From an uncultured Muribaculaceae bacterium (GTDB lineage Bacteria > Bacteroidota > Bacteroidia > Bacteroidales > Muribaculaceae), in NCBI GenBank assembly GCA_910579305.1, contig CAJTTA010000002.1, positions 28,613 to 92,612 of the forward strand: DNA of 64,000 nucleotides. Direction: 5' to 3'. The notes below the pieces were generated by a model, which was not told the DNA's origin, made no database searches, and worked only from the letters and a program-made list of their open reading frames with translations. Within the stretch, counting starts at the first letter, position 1, and every line of letters begins with the position of its first letter. Both the position numbers and the translations under genes were made by a program. Of this stretch, positions 8,838 through 19,040 are shown piece after piece.

Positions 8838-9809
8838 TTGACTTCATCAGCTCACATATCATCCTCACAGCTGCCTGTGGTGGCCATAGTGGTGCCCTGC
8901 TATAAAGAGCAGGAGGCGCTCCCCATGTCGCTGCCTCGACTTCTATACGTGCTCGACACGATGACGGCCCGCAGGATTGCAGCCGAGGGAAGCTTTATAT
9001 TGTGTGTGGATGACGGCAGTCCCGACTCTACATGGCAGGCAATTCTCAAGGCTCATGATGAAGATTCCCGCGTGCAGGGTCTCGCTCTTGCCCATAATGC
9101 CGGACACCAGTATGCTCTGCTTGCAGGTCTCATGGACGTGAGGGAGCGATGCGATGCCGCGGTGAGCATAGACGCCGACCTGCAGGATGACCCCGATGCC
9201 ATAATCGAAATGGTGAATGCTTTCAGGGCCGGCAGCGAGATAGTGTATGGAGTGAGACGTTCGCGCAGCACCGACACTTGGTTCAAGCGCAACTCGGCCC
9301 ACGCTTTCTACAGGCTGCAGGAGAGCATGGGGCTGCAGAGCGTATATGACCATGCCGACTATAGGCTCATGAGCCGCCGTGCGCTTGAAGTGCTCGCCTC
9401 TTTCAGGGAGCAGAATCTGTTTCTGCGCGGCATAATCCCGCTTATAGGGCTGAACACCGCCACTGTGTATTACGACCGTAATGAGCGAGTGGCGGGCGAG
9501 AGCAAATATCCGCTCAAGAAGATGCTTGCCTTCAGCATCGACGGCATCACATCTTTCTCGGCCAAGCCGCTGCGATGGATATTCCTCACCGGTCTGGGAC
9601 TTCTCATTGCCGATGTGGCGGTAGCTCTATATGTGTTCTGCTCCCTGCTGCGCGGCGACACGATGAGCGGATGGAGCTCCATCATGCTCTCGGTGTGGTT
9701 CCTGGGAAGTCTGCTCCTCATGGCCGTAGGGGTAGTGGGGGAATACATAGGCAAGATCTTCACCGAGGTCAAAGGGCGTCCCCGCTTCATAGTGCGCGAG
9801 CATACCTGA
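8838..9809 (+). CDS. Family 2 glycosyltransferase (DPM1/GtrB type)
   Basis: About 323 residues. A GT-A catalytic domain carries IVVPCYKEQEALP at the start, VDDGSPDST, and DADLQDDPD (the metal-binding DxD). Two C-terminal transmembrane helices follow (about residues 230-255 and 265-295), as in GtrB and related enzymes that move a sugar to undecaprenyl phosphate. The promoter forces a start after about 8819. TTG at 8838 is the first in-frame candidate; a GTG a few codons later is possible, so the start is uncertain. The gene stands alone between minus-strand blocks. Confidence 0.85.
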   Translation: MTSSAHISSSQLPVVAIVVPCYKEQEALPMSLPRLLYVLDTMTARRIAAEGSFILCVDDGSPDSTWQAILKAHDEDSRVQGLALAHNAGHQYALLAGLMDVRERCDAAVSIDADLQDDPDAIIEMVNAFRAGSEIVYGVRRSRSTDTWFKRNSAHAFYRLQESMGLQSVYDHADYRLMSRRALEVLASFREQNLFLRGIIPLIGLNTATVYYDRNERVAGESKYPLKKMLAFSIDGITSFSAKPLRWIFLTGLGLLIADVAVALYVFCSLLRGDTMSGWSSIMLSVWFLGSLLLMAVGVVGEYIGKIFTEVKGRPRFIVREHT

Positions 9810-9924
9810 TGGTCTGCCGCCTGCGGATTTACCTGCCGCCGCGCACACTCTTTTTTCATCTTCCGCTAAATCCCTTATCTACCCTCTCCGTCTCAGAGAT
9901 GTGAGACTGACTCCGCGAAGTGTC

Positions 9925-10890
9925 TCAGTGAAACACATACCATCTGGTGGGCTGAAACCTCGGCAGAGCCTGGAGCTGCACCTGCGCTTTGCGGTCTGCT
10001 ATCGTTTCATTGCCTTCACCTACGGTGAGTCCGCATGCCTCCAGCCCGTCACGTGCCACAGCGAGGGCCTTCTCGGGCGTATTGTTATCGTTGCTCAGAT
10101 GACAGAGGAATACGTGCTTGAGCTGCTCTCCACCTATCTCACGCAGAAGAGCGGCCGTATCTACATTATCCATATGCCCGTGGTCGGTGGCTATGCGCAC
10201 CTTGAGATATTCGGGATATGAGCCTCTGCGCAACATCTCTTTGTCATAATTGGCCTCGATCATGAGATAATTGGCCTGACTCATGTAGTGGCGCGCGCGC
10301 TCGGTGACGGCCCCCAGATCGGTGGCCATGACGAAGCATTTGCCTGAAGGCGAGAGGAAGTGGAAGCCTGCATTATCCGAGGCATCGTGAGGCACGTCAA
10401 AGGCCGTGATCTCAAAGCCTGCCAGGCTGAAGGGAATTTCCTTGAAGATAGGTTTGTGATACTCCTTTATGCGCTTGGATATACCGTGACGCCGGAGGAT
10501 GGCGTTGAGCACACGCAGAGTGCAATAAAGATGCAAGTGCTTGTGGGCGCGCAGCAGAGAATAAGCATATCGCACATGATCGGAGTGATCATGAGTGAGG
10601 CATATTCCTTTCACTTGACGCATGTCTACGCCGTTGGCTTTAAGCGCCGCCACAATCACGTCGGCTTTCACACCGACATCCACTATTACTCCTCCTTCAG
10701 GAGTGCCTATGTAGCATGAATTGCCGGAGGAGCCTGAGCCGAACGACATGTAGTGAATGGGCTGACGCCTGCGGTCCTCCTCCTGAATCCTGCGGCGTAA
10801 CGCTACCGAAGCCTCTATTACCGCATCCTTGCCCGCAGGCATGATGAGGTCGGGCTCGTCAAAATTGATGGTGAACTGCACTGGCTGCAT
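9925..10890 (-). CDS. YycJ/WalJ-like metallo-beta-lactamase-fold hydrolase
   Basis: 321 residues. After about 45 poorly conserved residues, the fold starts at MSFGSGSSGNSCYIG, followed by the metal motif LTHDHSDH near residue 98, a later His in DVPHDASDN, ATDLG and DHGHMDN. This is the YycJ/VicX/WalJ branch, for which a DNA exonuclease or repair role has been proposed in Firmicutes. The N-terminal extension is longer than usual, and a start at the Met just before SFGSGSSGN cannot be excluded. It follows the RsmI-like gene by 23 bases. Confidence 0.85.
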   Translation of the reverse strand: MQPVQFTINFDEPDLIMPAGKDAVIEASVALRRRIQEEDRRRQPIHYMSFGSGSSGNSCYIGTPEGGVIVDVGVKADVIVAALKANGVDMRQVKGICLTHDHSDHVRYAYSLLRAHKHLHLYCTLRVLNAILRRHGISKRIKEYHKPIFKEIPFSLAGFEITAFDVPHDASDNAGFHFLSPSGKCFVMATDLGAVTERARHYMSQANYLMIEANYDKEMLRRGSYPEYLKVRIATDHGHMDNVDTAALLREIGGEQLKHVFLCHLSNDNNTPEKALAVARDGLEACGLTVGEGNETIADRKAQVQLQALPRFQPTRWYVFH

Positions 10891-10913
10891 AACGGTAATA
10901 AAAAAACTCTATG

Positions 10914-11621
10914 TCAATAGCAATGAATAAGAAAGATCACGGGCACCTTGCCAAGCTCGGGAGGGTTCTTGCGCCACACCGATACCGGGCGGCTCTCTAT
11001 GCGTTCTCCTTCGGGAGAGGTGATATCCCGCCCTATGCAGAGCATGGTGGAGGGCTGGAGAATGTGAAGGAGGCGCTCAAGCAGACGGTCATTGCGATAG
11101 GGGGTCTCGATGAATATCTGCGTCAGGCCGGTGCGGCGTGAGGTGGCCTCAAGATTGCGTATGGCCTTGTCGCGGTCGGCCGTCTCGATGGGCAGATAGC
11201 CATTAAATGCAAATCCCTGGCCATTAAAGCCGCTGGCCATGAGTGATAGCAGAATGGAGCTGGGGCCTACGAGCGGCACCACCTTATAGCCTTTGCGCTG
11301 GGCCAGGCCCACCACCTGCGCTCCGGGATCGGCCACTGCAGGGCATCCGGCTTCGCTCATCACGCCCATATCCTCTCCCCTCTCCATGGGAGCGAGATAG
11401 GAGGGTATGGCATCGGCAGGAATATGATTGTTAAGCTCATAGAATGTGATCGAGTCTATGTCGCAGCCGGGGTCGCAGCGCTTGAGGAAACGCCGCGCCG
11501 TGCGCACATTCTCCACTATGAAGTGTCGCAGGCGCGAGGCGACCTCCAGGTTGTAGGCCGGGAGCACATGCCGGGGAGAGGCATCGCTCATAGTCACGGG
11601 GAGAAGATATAGAGTGGGCAT
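10914..11621 (-). CDS. RsmI-like SAM-dependent methyltransferase (tetrapyrrole methylase fold)
   Basis: 235 residues with motifs of the tetrapyrrole methylase superfamily: LYLLPV at the N-terminus, MGVMSEAGCPAVADPGAQVV near residue 88, VPLVGPSSILLSLMASG, and FIETPYRN. This places it beside RsmI, which 2'-O-methylates C1402 of 16S rRNA. The protein is shorter than classical RsmI (about 280) and belongs to a short version common in Bacteroidota, so the exact target is uncertain. ATG 11621 is chosen over a TTG two codons upstream. Confidence 0.82.
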   Translation of the reverse strand: MPTLYLLPVTMSDASPRHVLPAYNLEVASRLRHFIVENVRTARRFLKRCDPGCDIDSITFYELNNHIPADAIPSYLAPMERGEDMGVMSEAGCPAVADPGAQVVGLAQRKGYKVVPLVGPSSILLSLMASGFNGQGFAFNGYLPIETADRDKAIRNLEATSRRTGLTQIFIETPYRNDRLLERLLHILQPSTMLCIGRDITSPEGERIESRPVSVWRKNPPELGKVPVIFLIHCY

Positions 11622-11640
11622 TGTCAAAGTATCTTTTATT

Positions 11641-11676
11641 GTGTGAGAGCGCCTAATTATTTAGGCGCTCTCACAC
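11641..11676. terminator. Perfect 16-bp inverted repeat downstream of yidC
   Basis: GTGTGAGAGCGCCTAA at 11641 pairs without mismatch with its complement at 11661-11676 around a four-base loop. It separates yidC from the RsmI-like gene, both on the minus strand. No clear T-tract follows on either side, so it may act as a transcript-end or stability hairpin rather than a classical intrinsic terminator. Confidence 0.65.
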
Positions 11677-11708
11677 ATGGGGTAAGTCTATAAGTTTTTG
11701 GCGTAATC

Positions 11709-13835
11709 TCAACGGCGCCCTTTGCGGCGGGCCGCCTCCTGGGCTTTCAGCATCTCTTGCTGCTTGCGCTGTGCCTCTTCGAGACGAGCCATGAAGCCGC
11801 TCTTCTTTTTGGGTTTCTTGGCATTTTCAGCCATAGCCTTGCGCACATCGGCTTCTTTAACAAACCAGCGGCGGATGACGTAGGTCTGCGCGATTGTGAT
11901 GAGCAGCGACAGGAAATAATAGTATGACAGGCCGGAAGCGTAGTTGTTGAAGAAAATCATGAAGAATACCGGCATGAGATACATCATCCACTTCATGCCG
12001 GGCGCTCCCGCACTCTGGGTCTGCATGTTGATGCGGGTGTAGATAATGTTGGTCACAGTCATCAGCAGGCAGAACAGAGATATGTGATTGCCGAAGTATT
12101 CGGTGATAATGGGTATGTTGGTATTCCAGGAGATGATCGCATCGGGAGCAGAGAGATCGTGAGCCCACAGGAATGACTGTCCGCGCAGCTCTATTGCCGA
12201 CGGGAAGAAGCTGAACATGGCAAAGAGGATAGGCATCTGAAGCATCAGGGGCAGACATCCCGCCATGGGATTGGCTCCGGCCTTGTTGTAGAGAGCCATT
12301 GTCTTCTGCTGGCGTATCATGGCATTCTCCTGCCCGGGATACTTGTCGTTAATTGCCTTGACATCGGGCGCAAGCACTTTCATTTTGGCCTGGCCCACAT
12401 AGCTCTTGTAGGTAAGCGGGAAGAGCACTATCTTGATGAAGATGGTGAGCAGGAGAATGATTATGCCGTAGTTCCAGTTGAATGAACCGAGGAAGTTGAA
12501 CACTGGAATTATCACACCTGTGTTGATCCAGCGGAAGAGCGTCCATCCAAGCGGGACAAGACGGGTGAGATGCAGATCCTCATCGGTGGGGACGCGCTCA
12601 TCGAGGCCGGAGAGCAGCGGATACAGGTTGGGGCCGAGGAAGAGATCAAACGTCACAGGATTCTGCGCGCTCCAGTCATAATCTGTGATAGTGGAGGTTG
12701 CGGTGAGATACTTGAGGAAGTAGTCGCTCTCTGCCCCGTAGTTTTCCTTATTGAGCACTACCGAGGCCATATCCGTGCTGTTGAAAGGACGGCGCGGTAT
12801 GAGCACTGAGGAGAAGAACTGGTTCTTGAAGCCTATCCACTTCACTTTCATCTGACGCTGCTCTGCATCATCGGCGTTGGCATCAAGGTCTTCCACATCT
12901 CCGCCGTCGAACTTGTAATATATCCCGGAGTTGCGTTCCTCAAACATTCTTCCTTTCTCCTGTCTGCGCAAAGCCTGCTGCCAGTTCACGCCGAGCTCGC
13001 GGCCATTGCTGCGCAGAGCCTTATCCATGCCTTTCTGCTCCACTGCGATAGTCACCACATAGTCCTTGCCGGGCTTTATGGTGTAGCGCAGTCCCCAGTA
13101 GGCTCCTCCGGGGAACGGCAGCGCCATGAGCACTGAGGTGGGCGTCACCTCCATGGGCGTGAAGTAGAGGTCGGAAGTCTTGACATCGCCGTTCACCGGA
13201 AGTGTGAACGACATGCGGTCGCTTCCCTGCTCAAACAGCACTACGGGCTTGCGGGTGGTCTTGGTCTCATCGGGATCATACTCCGAGTAATAGTCCTTGA
13301 GCTCGGCGCGGGTGAGCTGCGCGCCCTTTGAGCTGAGGGTGAGGGCAAGAGCCTCGTTGGCGAGCGTGAAAGTCTGCTCGCTGCCGGTGGCAAATGATGC
13401 GAAGCGGCCGTAACGGGCAAGCTGCTCTCGGAGAGAGGTGAGGCGACTCACGGCCACACGACGTGTATCGACGGCAAGCGTGGAGTCGGCCTCAAGCACC
13501 CGGGCCACATCTATGGCACGGCCATCGAGGGTGATTGTGCCGGAAATGCTGTCACCCTTAAGCACCAGGTGGCAGTCGGCATCATCAAGCACACGGGCCT
13601 TGGAGCCGTCGGGCATTGTGGTGATCATGCCATGATCGGTAATATTTTCTTTGAGCCAGTCGCGCTCCTGGTCGGTGATTATGTCGGGAAGTGCGGCCTG
13701 TGCCTCCTCCTGAGCCACTTGCTCCTGCTCCTGCTGTGCAGGAGTGGACTTGTCATCCTGCTTGGGAGACAGCCACATAAACACGATAAACACCAGGCCT
13801 ATCATAACGAGGCCGCGCAGCGTATTCTTATCCAT
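11709..13835 (-). CDS. yidC: Membrane protein insertase YidC
   Basis: 708 residues, somewhat longer than most YidC proteins. It inserts and folds inner-membrane proteins alone or with SecYEG. One transmembrane helix at the N-terminus (LVMIGLVFIVFMWLSP) is followed by a large periplasmic beta domain (about 60-430). The conserved five-helix insertase core spans about 460-665, with YGIIILLLTIFIKIVLFPLTYKSY, GCLPLMLQMPILFAMFSFFP and the last helices near MPVFFMIFFNNYASGL. The C-terminal tail is strongly basic and may contact ribosomes. It starts 22 bases after pyrG and is probably in the same transcript. Confidence 0.96.
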   Translation of the reverse strand: MDKNTLRGLVMIGLVFIVFMWLSPKQDDKSTPAQQEQEQVAQEEAQAALPDIITDQERDWLKENITDHGMITTMPDGSKARVLDDADCHLVLKGDSISGTITLDGRAIDVARVLEADSTLAVDTRRVAVSRLTSLREQLARYGRFASFATGSEQTFTLANEALALTLSSKGAQLTRAELKDYYSEYDPDETKTTRKPVVLFEQGSDRMSFTLPVNGDVKTSDLYFTPMEVTPTSVLMALPFPGGAYWGLRYTIKPGKDYVVTIAVEQKGMDKALRSNGRELGVNWQQALRRQEKGRMFEERNSGIYYKFDGGDVEDLDANADDAEQRQMKVKWIGFKNQFFSSVLIPRRPFNSTDMASVVLNKENYGAESDYFLKYLTATSTITDYDWSAQNPVTFDLFLGPNLYPLLSGLDERVPTDEDLHLTRLVPLGWTLFRWINTGVIIPVFNFLGSFNWNYGIIILLLTIFIKIVLFPLTYKSYVGQAKMKVLAPDVKAINDKYPGQENAMIRQQKTMALYNKAGANPMAGCLPLMLQMPILFAMFSFFPSAIELRGQSFLWAHDLSAPDAIISWNTNIPIITEYFGNHISLFCLLMTVTNIIYTRINMQTQSAGAPGMKWMMYLMPVFFMIFFNNYASGLSYYYFLSLLITIAQTYVIRRWFVKEADVRKAMAENAKKPKKKSGFMARLEEAQRKQQEMLKAQEAARRKGRR

Positions 13836-13857
13836 CTACTAATGTTGTGTTGGCTTA

Positions 13858-15549
<1,692 letters not shown>

Positions 15550-15557
15550 TTAAAGTG

Positions 15558-15589
15558 CAAAATTACGAAAATTTCCCCGAATCACCAAA
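15558..15589 (-). promoter_or_regulatory. Promoter of pyrG
   Basis: On the minus strand TAATTTTG (15565-15558) follows TTTG (15589-15586) with a 20-base spacer. The leader to the GTG start would be about 70 bases. Confidence 0.7.
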
Positions 15590-15642
15590 ACGCATTTCCG
15601 CCCCACACCCACACATCCGTGCTCCCGACGCAAGAAACGGAA

Positions 15643-15680
15643 GGGAGGTCATGCAGCCTGATGCGGCTGCATGACCTCCC
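15643..15680 (-). terminator. Hairpin ending the rplM-rpsI-rpsB-tsf operon
   Basis: GGGAGGTCATGCAGCC at 15643 pairs perfectly over 16 bp with 15665-15680 around a six-base loop. It lies about 30 bases after the tsf stop codon. Confidence 0.8.
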
Positions 15681-15708
15681 TTATTTCAAGACCTCTGTGT
15701 CAGGCTTA

Positions 15709-16701
15709 TTAGTCCTGATTGAGGTTCACGCGCTTGAATGAAAGCACTGTAAGGCCTTTCTTGGTTCCGTCAAGGAACTGTCCTACAGTGATTTTGGGAT
15801 CGCGGTGGAACTCCTGCTCTACGAGCACGTTCTCCTTGAAGAACTTGCCGAGACGTCCCTTTGCGATATTCTGAATCATCTGCTCGGGCATGTGGGCAGC
15901 CTTTTCCTCAGCGGCAGCTTTCATGATCTCGCGACCCTTGGCAGCCTCCTCGGCAGTGATCCAGCCCTTGGTGATATTGCTCTCGATGTGCTCCTCGGAG
16001 TCGAAGTGATTGGGGTTGAGACCCGCCTTGCGCAGAGCGCCTTCTGCAGCCTTCTGCACCTGTTCGGCCTTGGTCTTGTCGATAGCCACCTTGATTTCAG
16101 TGTCTATAACCTCCTGAGAGATAGCCTCGCGGGTTGCTGCCATAGGATTCATGGCGGCTACCTGAAGAGCCACTTCACGGCCTACGCCTTCATCTATGCC
16201 GGCCTCCGTGAGACCTACAATAGTTGAGAGCTTGTGATTGAAATGGTCGTAAGCGGCCACTGAAGGAGCCTCTACGTACTCATACGCGCCCAGCTCCATC
16301 TTCTCACCTGTCTTGCCGATTTCATCGGTGATGAGTTCAGCTATCGTGCGACCGTCGATAGTGATATTCTTCACTTCATCAAGGCTCTTGGCTCCTGCAA
16401 GCAGAGCGGCTTCGAGAATCTTCTTGGTGAGAGCGCGGAAAGACTCGTTGTTGGCCACGAAGTCGGTCTCACACTTGAGAGCGACAATTGCAGCAAAGCC
16501 CTCTTTGGCGCCTGAAAGCACACAGCCCTCGGCTGCCTCGCGATCTTCACGCTTGGCGGCGACAGCCTGACCTTTTTTACGGATTATTTCGATGGCGGCC
16601 TCAAGATTACCCTCGGTCTCAGCCAGAGCGTTCTTGCAGTCCATCATGCCTGCGCCGGTCATCTTGCGCAGCTTCTTGATATCTTCGATTGATACTGCCA
16701 T
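15709..16701 (-). CDS. tsf: Translation elongation factor Ts
   Basis: 330 residues. It recycles EF-Tu by exchanging GDP for GTP. The N-terminal UBA-like domain has LRKMTGAGMMDCKNAL and the core contains the conserved CETDFVANNESF. The length, with two full EF-Ts dimerisation subdomains, is typical of Bacteroidota. It follows rpsB by 108 bases and is the last gene of the ribosomal operon. Confidence 0.96.
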   Translation of the reverse strand: MAVSIEDIKKLRKMTGAGMMDCKNALAETEGNLEAAIEIIRKKGQAVAAKREDREAAEGCVLSGAKEGFAAIVALKCETDFVANNESFRALTKKILEAALLAGAKSLDEVKNITIDGRTIAELITDEIGKTGEKMELGAYEYVEAPSVAAYDHFNHKLSTIVGLTEAGIDEGVGREVALQVAAMNPMAATREAISQEVIDTEIKVAIDKTKAEQVQKAAEGALRKAGLNPNHFDSEEHIESNITKGWITAEEAAKGREIMKAAAEEKAAHMPEQMIQNIAKGRLGKFFKENVLVEQEFHRDPKITVGQFLDGTKKGLTVLSFKRVNLNQD

Positions 16702-16809
16702 ATCAGTATTCCTTTAAAATTGGAGTGTTTATAAATTTATATTCGGGAGACCGTAGCCACTTTGGGTTGCCAGCCTCCCGATGAGCTTTAGTCTTTGGAT
16801 TGACGCTTA

Positions 16810-17628
16810 TCAAGCCTCGGCCACAGTCTCAGCAGCTGCTTCCTGAACGGGAGCCTCTGCGGGAGCCTCGTTGCGACGCACGCGACGACGCTTGCCGGGA
16901 GCGGGAGCTGCCTCGGCCTCTCCCTCCTCGGTCTTCTCTACCTTGCGCTCTTCAAGACCCTCGGCCATAGCGGCGCAGACAGTGTCGAGAATAAGCTCGA
17001 TGCTCTTGGAGGCATCGTCATTGGCGGGAATAACGTAGTCTACATTGGAAGGATCGGAATTGGTGTCGACCATTGCGAACACAGGTATGCCAAGGCGGTT
17101 GGCCTCAGCTACAGCGATGTGCTCCTTCATAACGTCTACCACGAAGAGAGCCGACGGGAGACGCACCAGGCTTGCGATGGAGCCGAGAGTCTTCTCAAGC
17201 TTCGCACGCTGGCGGGTGATCTGGAGACGCTCGCGCTTTGAGAGATTCTCAAAGGTGCCGTCCTTGGTCATTTTGTCGATAGTATCCATCTTCTTCACAG
17301 CCTTGCGGATGGTGGGGAAGTTGGTGAGCATACCGCCGGGCCAGCGCTCTATCACATAGGGCATGCCTATGGCCGCAGCCTTTTCGGCGATGGCTTCCTT
17401 GGCCTGCTTCTTCGTGGCCACGAAGAGTACCTTCTTGCCTGACTTAGCCATCTGGCGGAGAGCATTGGCGGCCTCTTCTACCTTGGCGGCAGTCTTGTAG
17501 AGGTCGATGATGTGGATGCCGTTACGCTCCATGAAGATGTAGGGAGCCATAGCGGGGTTCCATTTACGTTTGAGGTGGCCGAAGTGGCAGCCGGCTTCGA
17601 GAAGCTGGTCAAAAGTGGGTGTTGCCAT
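16810..17628 (-). CDS. rpsB: 30S ribosomal protein S2
   Basis: 272 residues with S2 family blocks LLEAGCHFGHLKRKWNP at the N-terminus, VLFVATKKQAKEAI, ERWPGGMLTNF and PVFAMVDTNSDPSNVDYVIPANDDA. The last 45 residues are a low-complexity Glu/Ala/Lys tail (EEGEAEAAPAPGKRRRVRR), longer than in E. coli S2 but common in this phylum. It is separated from rpsI by a 307-base structured intergenic region. Confidence 0.96.
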   Translation of the reverse strand: MATPTFDQLLEAGCHFGHLKRKWNPAMAPYIFMERNGIHIIDLYKTAAKVEEAANALRQMAKSGKKVLFVATKKQAKEAIAEKAAAIGMPYVIERWPGGMLTNFPTIRKAVKKMDTIDKMTKDGTFENLSKRERLQITRQRAKLEKTLGSIASLVRLPSALFVVDVMKEHIAVAEANRLGIPVFAMVDTNSDPSNVDYVIPANDDASKSIELILDTVCAAMAEGLEERKVEKTEEGEAEAAPAPGKRRRVRRNEAPAEAPVQEAAAETVAEA

Positions 17629-17935
17629 TGATTGAAATATTGTTTACGTTCTTTTAATTATACAACCGTGAGGTAGGGAACGTGTCCATCCTCTCGGTTT
17701 AGATACTAAACTTATATCATGTCTGCCGGAGAGCATGTGTCTGCCGGAGTTCATGTCTTTTTAATTAAGCGCCTGGGGATAACGCAACAGGATATATGTG
17801 CCTGCAGCACTGCGGTTAAAACATGTGCGGATCACGAGGCGGCACGATCCTATATCCTCAGGCTCAATTTATGCGCATACCGGCGCAGCGCTCTCCATGG
17901 GGCACCACACCGATATCACGCAACCTGAAGGAGCA
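17629..17935 (-). promoter_or_regulatory. Structured rpsI-rpsB intergenic region, candidate S2 leader
   Basis: No gene or tRNA is visible in these 307 bases. Read as minus-strand RNA, the segment 17863-17851 can pair either with 17796-17789 (AGGATATA with TATATCCT, 8 bp) or with 17781-17771 (GCCTGAGGATA with TATCCCCAGGC, one mismatch), so two structures exclude each other. Closer to rpsB, the 12-mer CTCCGGCAGACA occurs twice, and GTTTAG-ATA-CTAAAC (17697-17711) is a small hairpin. This looks like a regulatory leader, possibly autoregulated by S2, but that is inference. Confidence 0.45.
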
Positions 17936-18322
17936 TTAACGCTTTGAGAACTGGAAGCGCTTGCGGGCCTTGGGCTGACCAGGCTTCTTGCGCTCCACGG
18001 CACGGGGGTCGCGGGTCATGAAGCCTTCGGCACGAAGAGCGGGCTTATCCTCGGGATTGATCTTGACAAGAGCGCGGGCTATTGCAAGGCGGAGAGCCTC
18101 AGCCTGGCCTTTGTAGCCACCGCCGTTGAGGTTGGCCTTGATGTCATATTTCTCAAGCACGTCGAGCACGCTCAGAGGCTGCTTTACGATATACTGGAGT
18201 ATGCTTGAAGGGAAATAAACGCCGAGATCGCGCTTGTTGATCACGATATTGCCGGAACCCTCGGTGAGGTAAACACGGGCTACAGCGGCCTTACGACGGC
18301 CTAATGCATTGATTTTTTCCAT
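17936..18322 (-). CDS. rpsI: 30S ribosomal protein S9
   Basis: 128 residues, normal for S9. Conserved features are ALGRRKAAVARVYL at the N-terminus, the glycine-rich NGGGYKGQAEALRLAIARAL, and the basic C-terminal tail ending KRFQFSKR, which reaches into the P site. It starts 8 bases after rplM, the usual arrangement. Confidence 0.97.
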   Translation of the reverse strand: MEKINALGRRKAAVARVYLTEGSGNIVINKRDLGVYFPSSILQYIVKQPLSVLDVLEKYDIKANLNGGGYKGQAEALRLAIARALVKINPEDKPALRAEGFMTRDPRAVERKKPGQPKARKRFQFSKR

Positions 18323-18330
18323 CTCTTAGT

Positions 18331-18807
18331 TTATTTCACTGTGTTGATGTCGATTACTTTGGGATTCTCTGAAGCGTGGGGATGCTCGGAGCCATTGTAG
18401 ACATAGAGATTGTCGAGCTGACGGGCGCCCAGGCGAGTCTTGGGAAGCATGCCCTTCACCACCTTGGTATAGAGGGGGTGATGACCGTTGGCACGGAGCT
18501 TGAAGCTCTTCTTCATGAGGGTCTCGGGAGTAAACTCACGCTGTCCGCCGGGATAGCCGGTGTAGCGCAGATATACGCGATCGGTGAACTTGCTGCCGGT
18601 CATCTTCACCTTCTCGGCGTTGATGATGATCACGTTGTCGCCACAGTCCATGTTGGGAGTATAGTTGGGCTTGTTCTTGCCACGGAGGATTTTGGCCACT
18701 TTGGCGCAAAGACGGCCGAGCACCTGGTCGGTAGCGTCTACCACTACCCATTCCTTTGTGATGGTAGCGGGGGTGGCTGATTGAGTTTTAAGACTTAAAG
18801 TATCCAC
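18331..18807 (-). CDS. rplM: 50S ribosomal protein L13
   Basis: 158 residues with KEWVVVDATDQVLGRLCAKVA, GDNVIIINAEKVK and HPLYTKVVKGMLPKTRLGARQL, all L13 signatures. The start is a GTG at 18807; the following DTLSLKT matches the usual Bacteroidota N-terminus MDTLS, which supports this unusual start. The start codon lies in a small hairpin (18795-18812). It is the first gene of the L13-S9-S2-EF-Ts operon, with its own promoter and a leader of about 105 bases. Confidence 0.96.
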   Translation of the reverse strand: MDTLSLKTQSATPATITKEWVVVDATDQVLGRLCAKVAKILRGKNKPNYTPNMDCGDNVIIINAEKVKMTGSKFTDRVYLRYTGYPGGQREFTPETLMKKSFKLRANGHHPLYTKVVKGMLPKTRLGARQLDNLYVYNGSEHPHASENPKVIDINTVK

Positions 18808-18918
18808 TTTAACTGTTTGTTTATTTGAAGATTAGATCGCCCGATAACTACTCGCCACAGTCGGCCAAAACCATGTGCGGGGCTACCCTCGGGACAGGGG
18901 TTGGATATAATCGGCCTG
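18808..18918 (-). promoter_or_regulatory. Structured leader of rplM, candidate autoregulatory RNA
   Basis: Between the promoter and the GTG start lie about 105 GC-rich bases with several possible pairings, for example CCGAT near the 5' end with ATCGG at 18841-18845, closed by a GC pair. At the 3' end TTAAAGT-GGAT-ACTTTAA (18812-18795) is a perfect 7-bp hairpin that includes the GTG start codon. L13 leaders are known regulators in other bacteria; a role here is inferred. Confidence 0.45.
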
Positions 18919-18949
18919 CAAAGTTACACATTTTTTCTTTCTCCACAAA
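18919..18949 (-). promoter_or_regulatory. Promoter of the rplM operon
   Basis: On the minus strand TAACTTTG (18926-18919) and TTTG (18949-18946) are separated by 19 bases, matching the consensus exactly. Confidence 0.78.
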
Positions 18950-19040
18950 ATTTTTTCACATCGCGGTATGGACATTCAACGATTCTTCTCCGAATTTGTT
19001 TCTATATACATAACGACTCTCATTCTAACGACATTACAAC

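Noticed and set aside
17719..17928. 69-codon frame on the plus strand between rpsI and rpsB
   Set aside because: It is antisense within the structured ribosomal intergenic region and has no family features.
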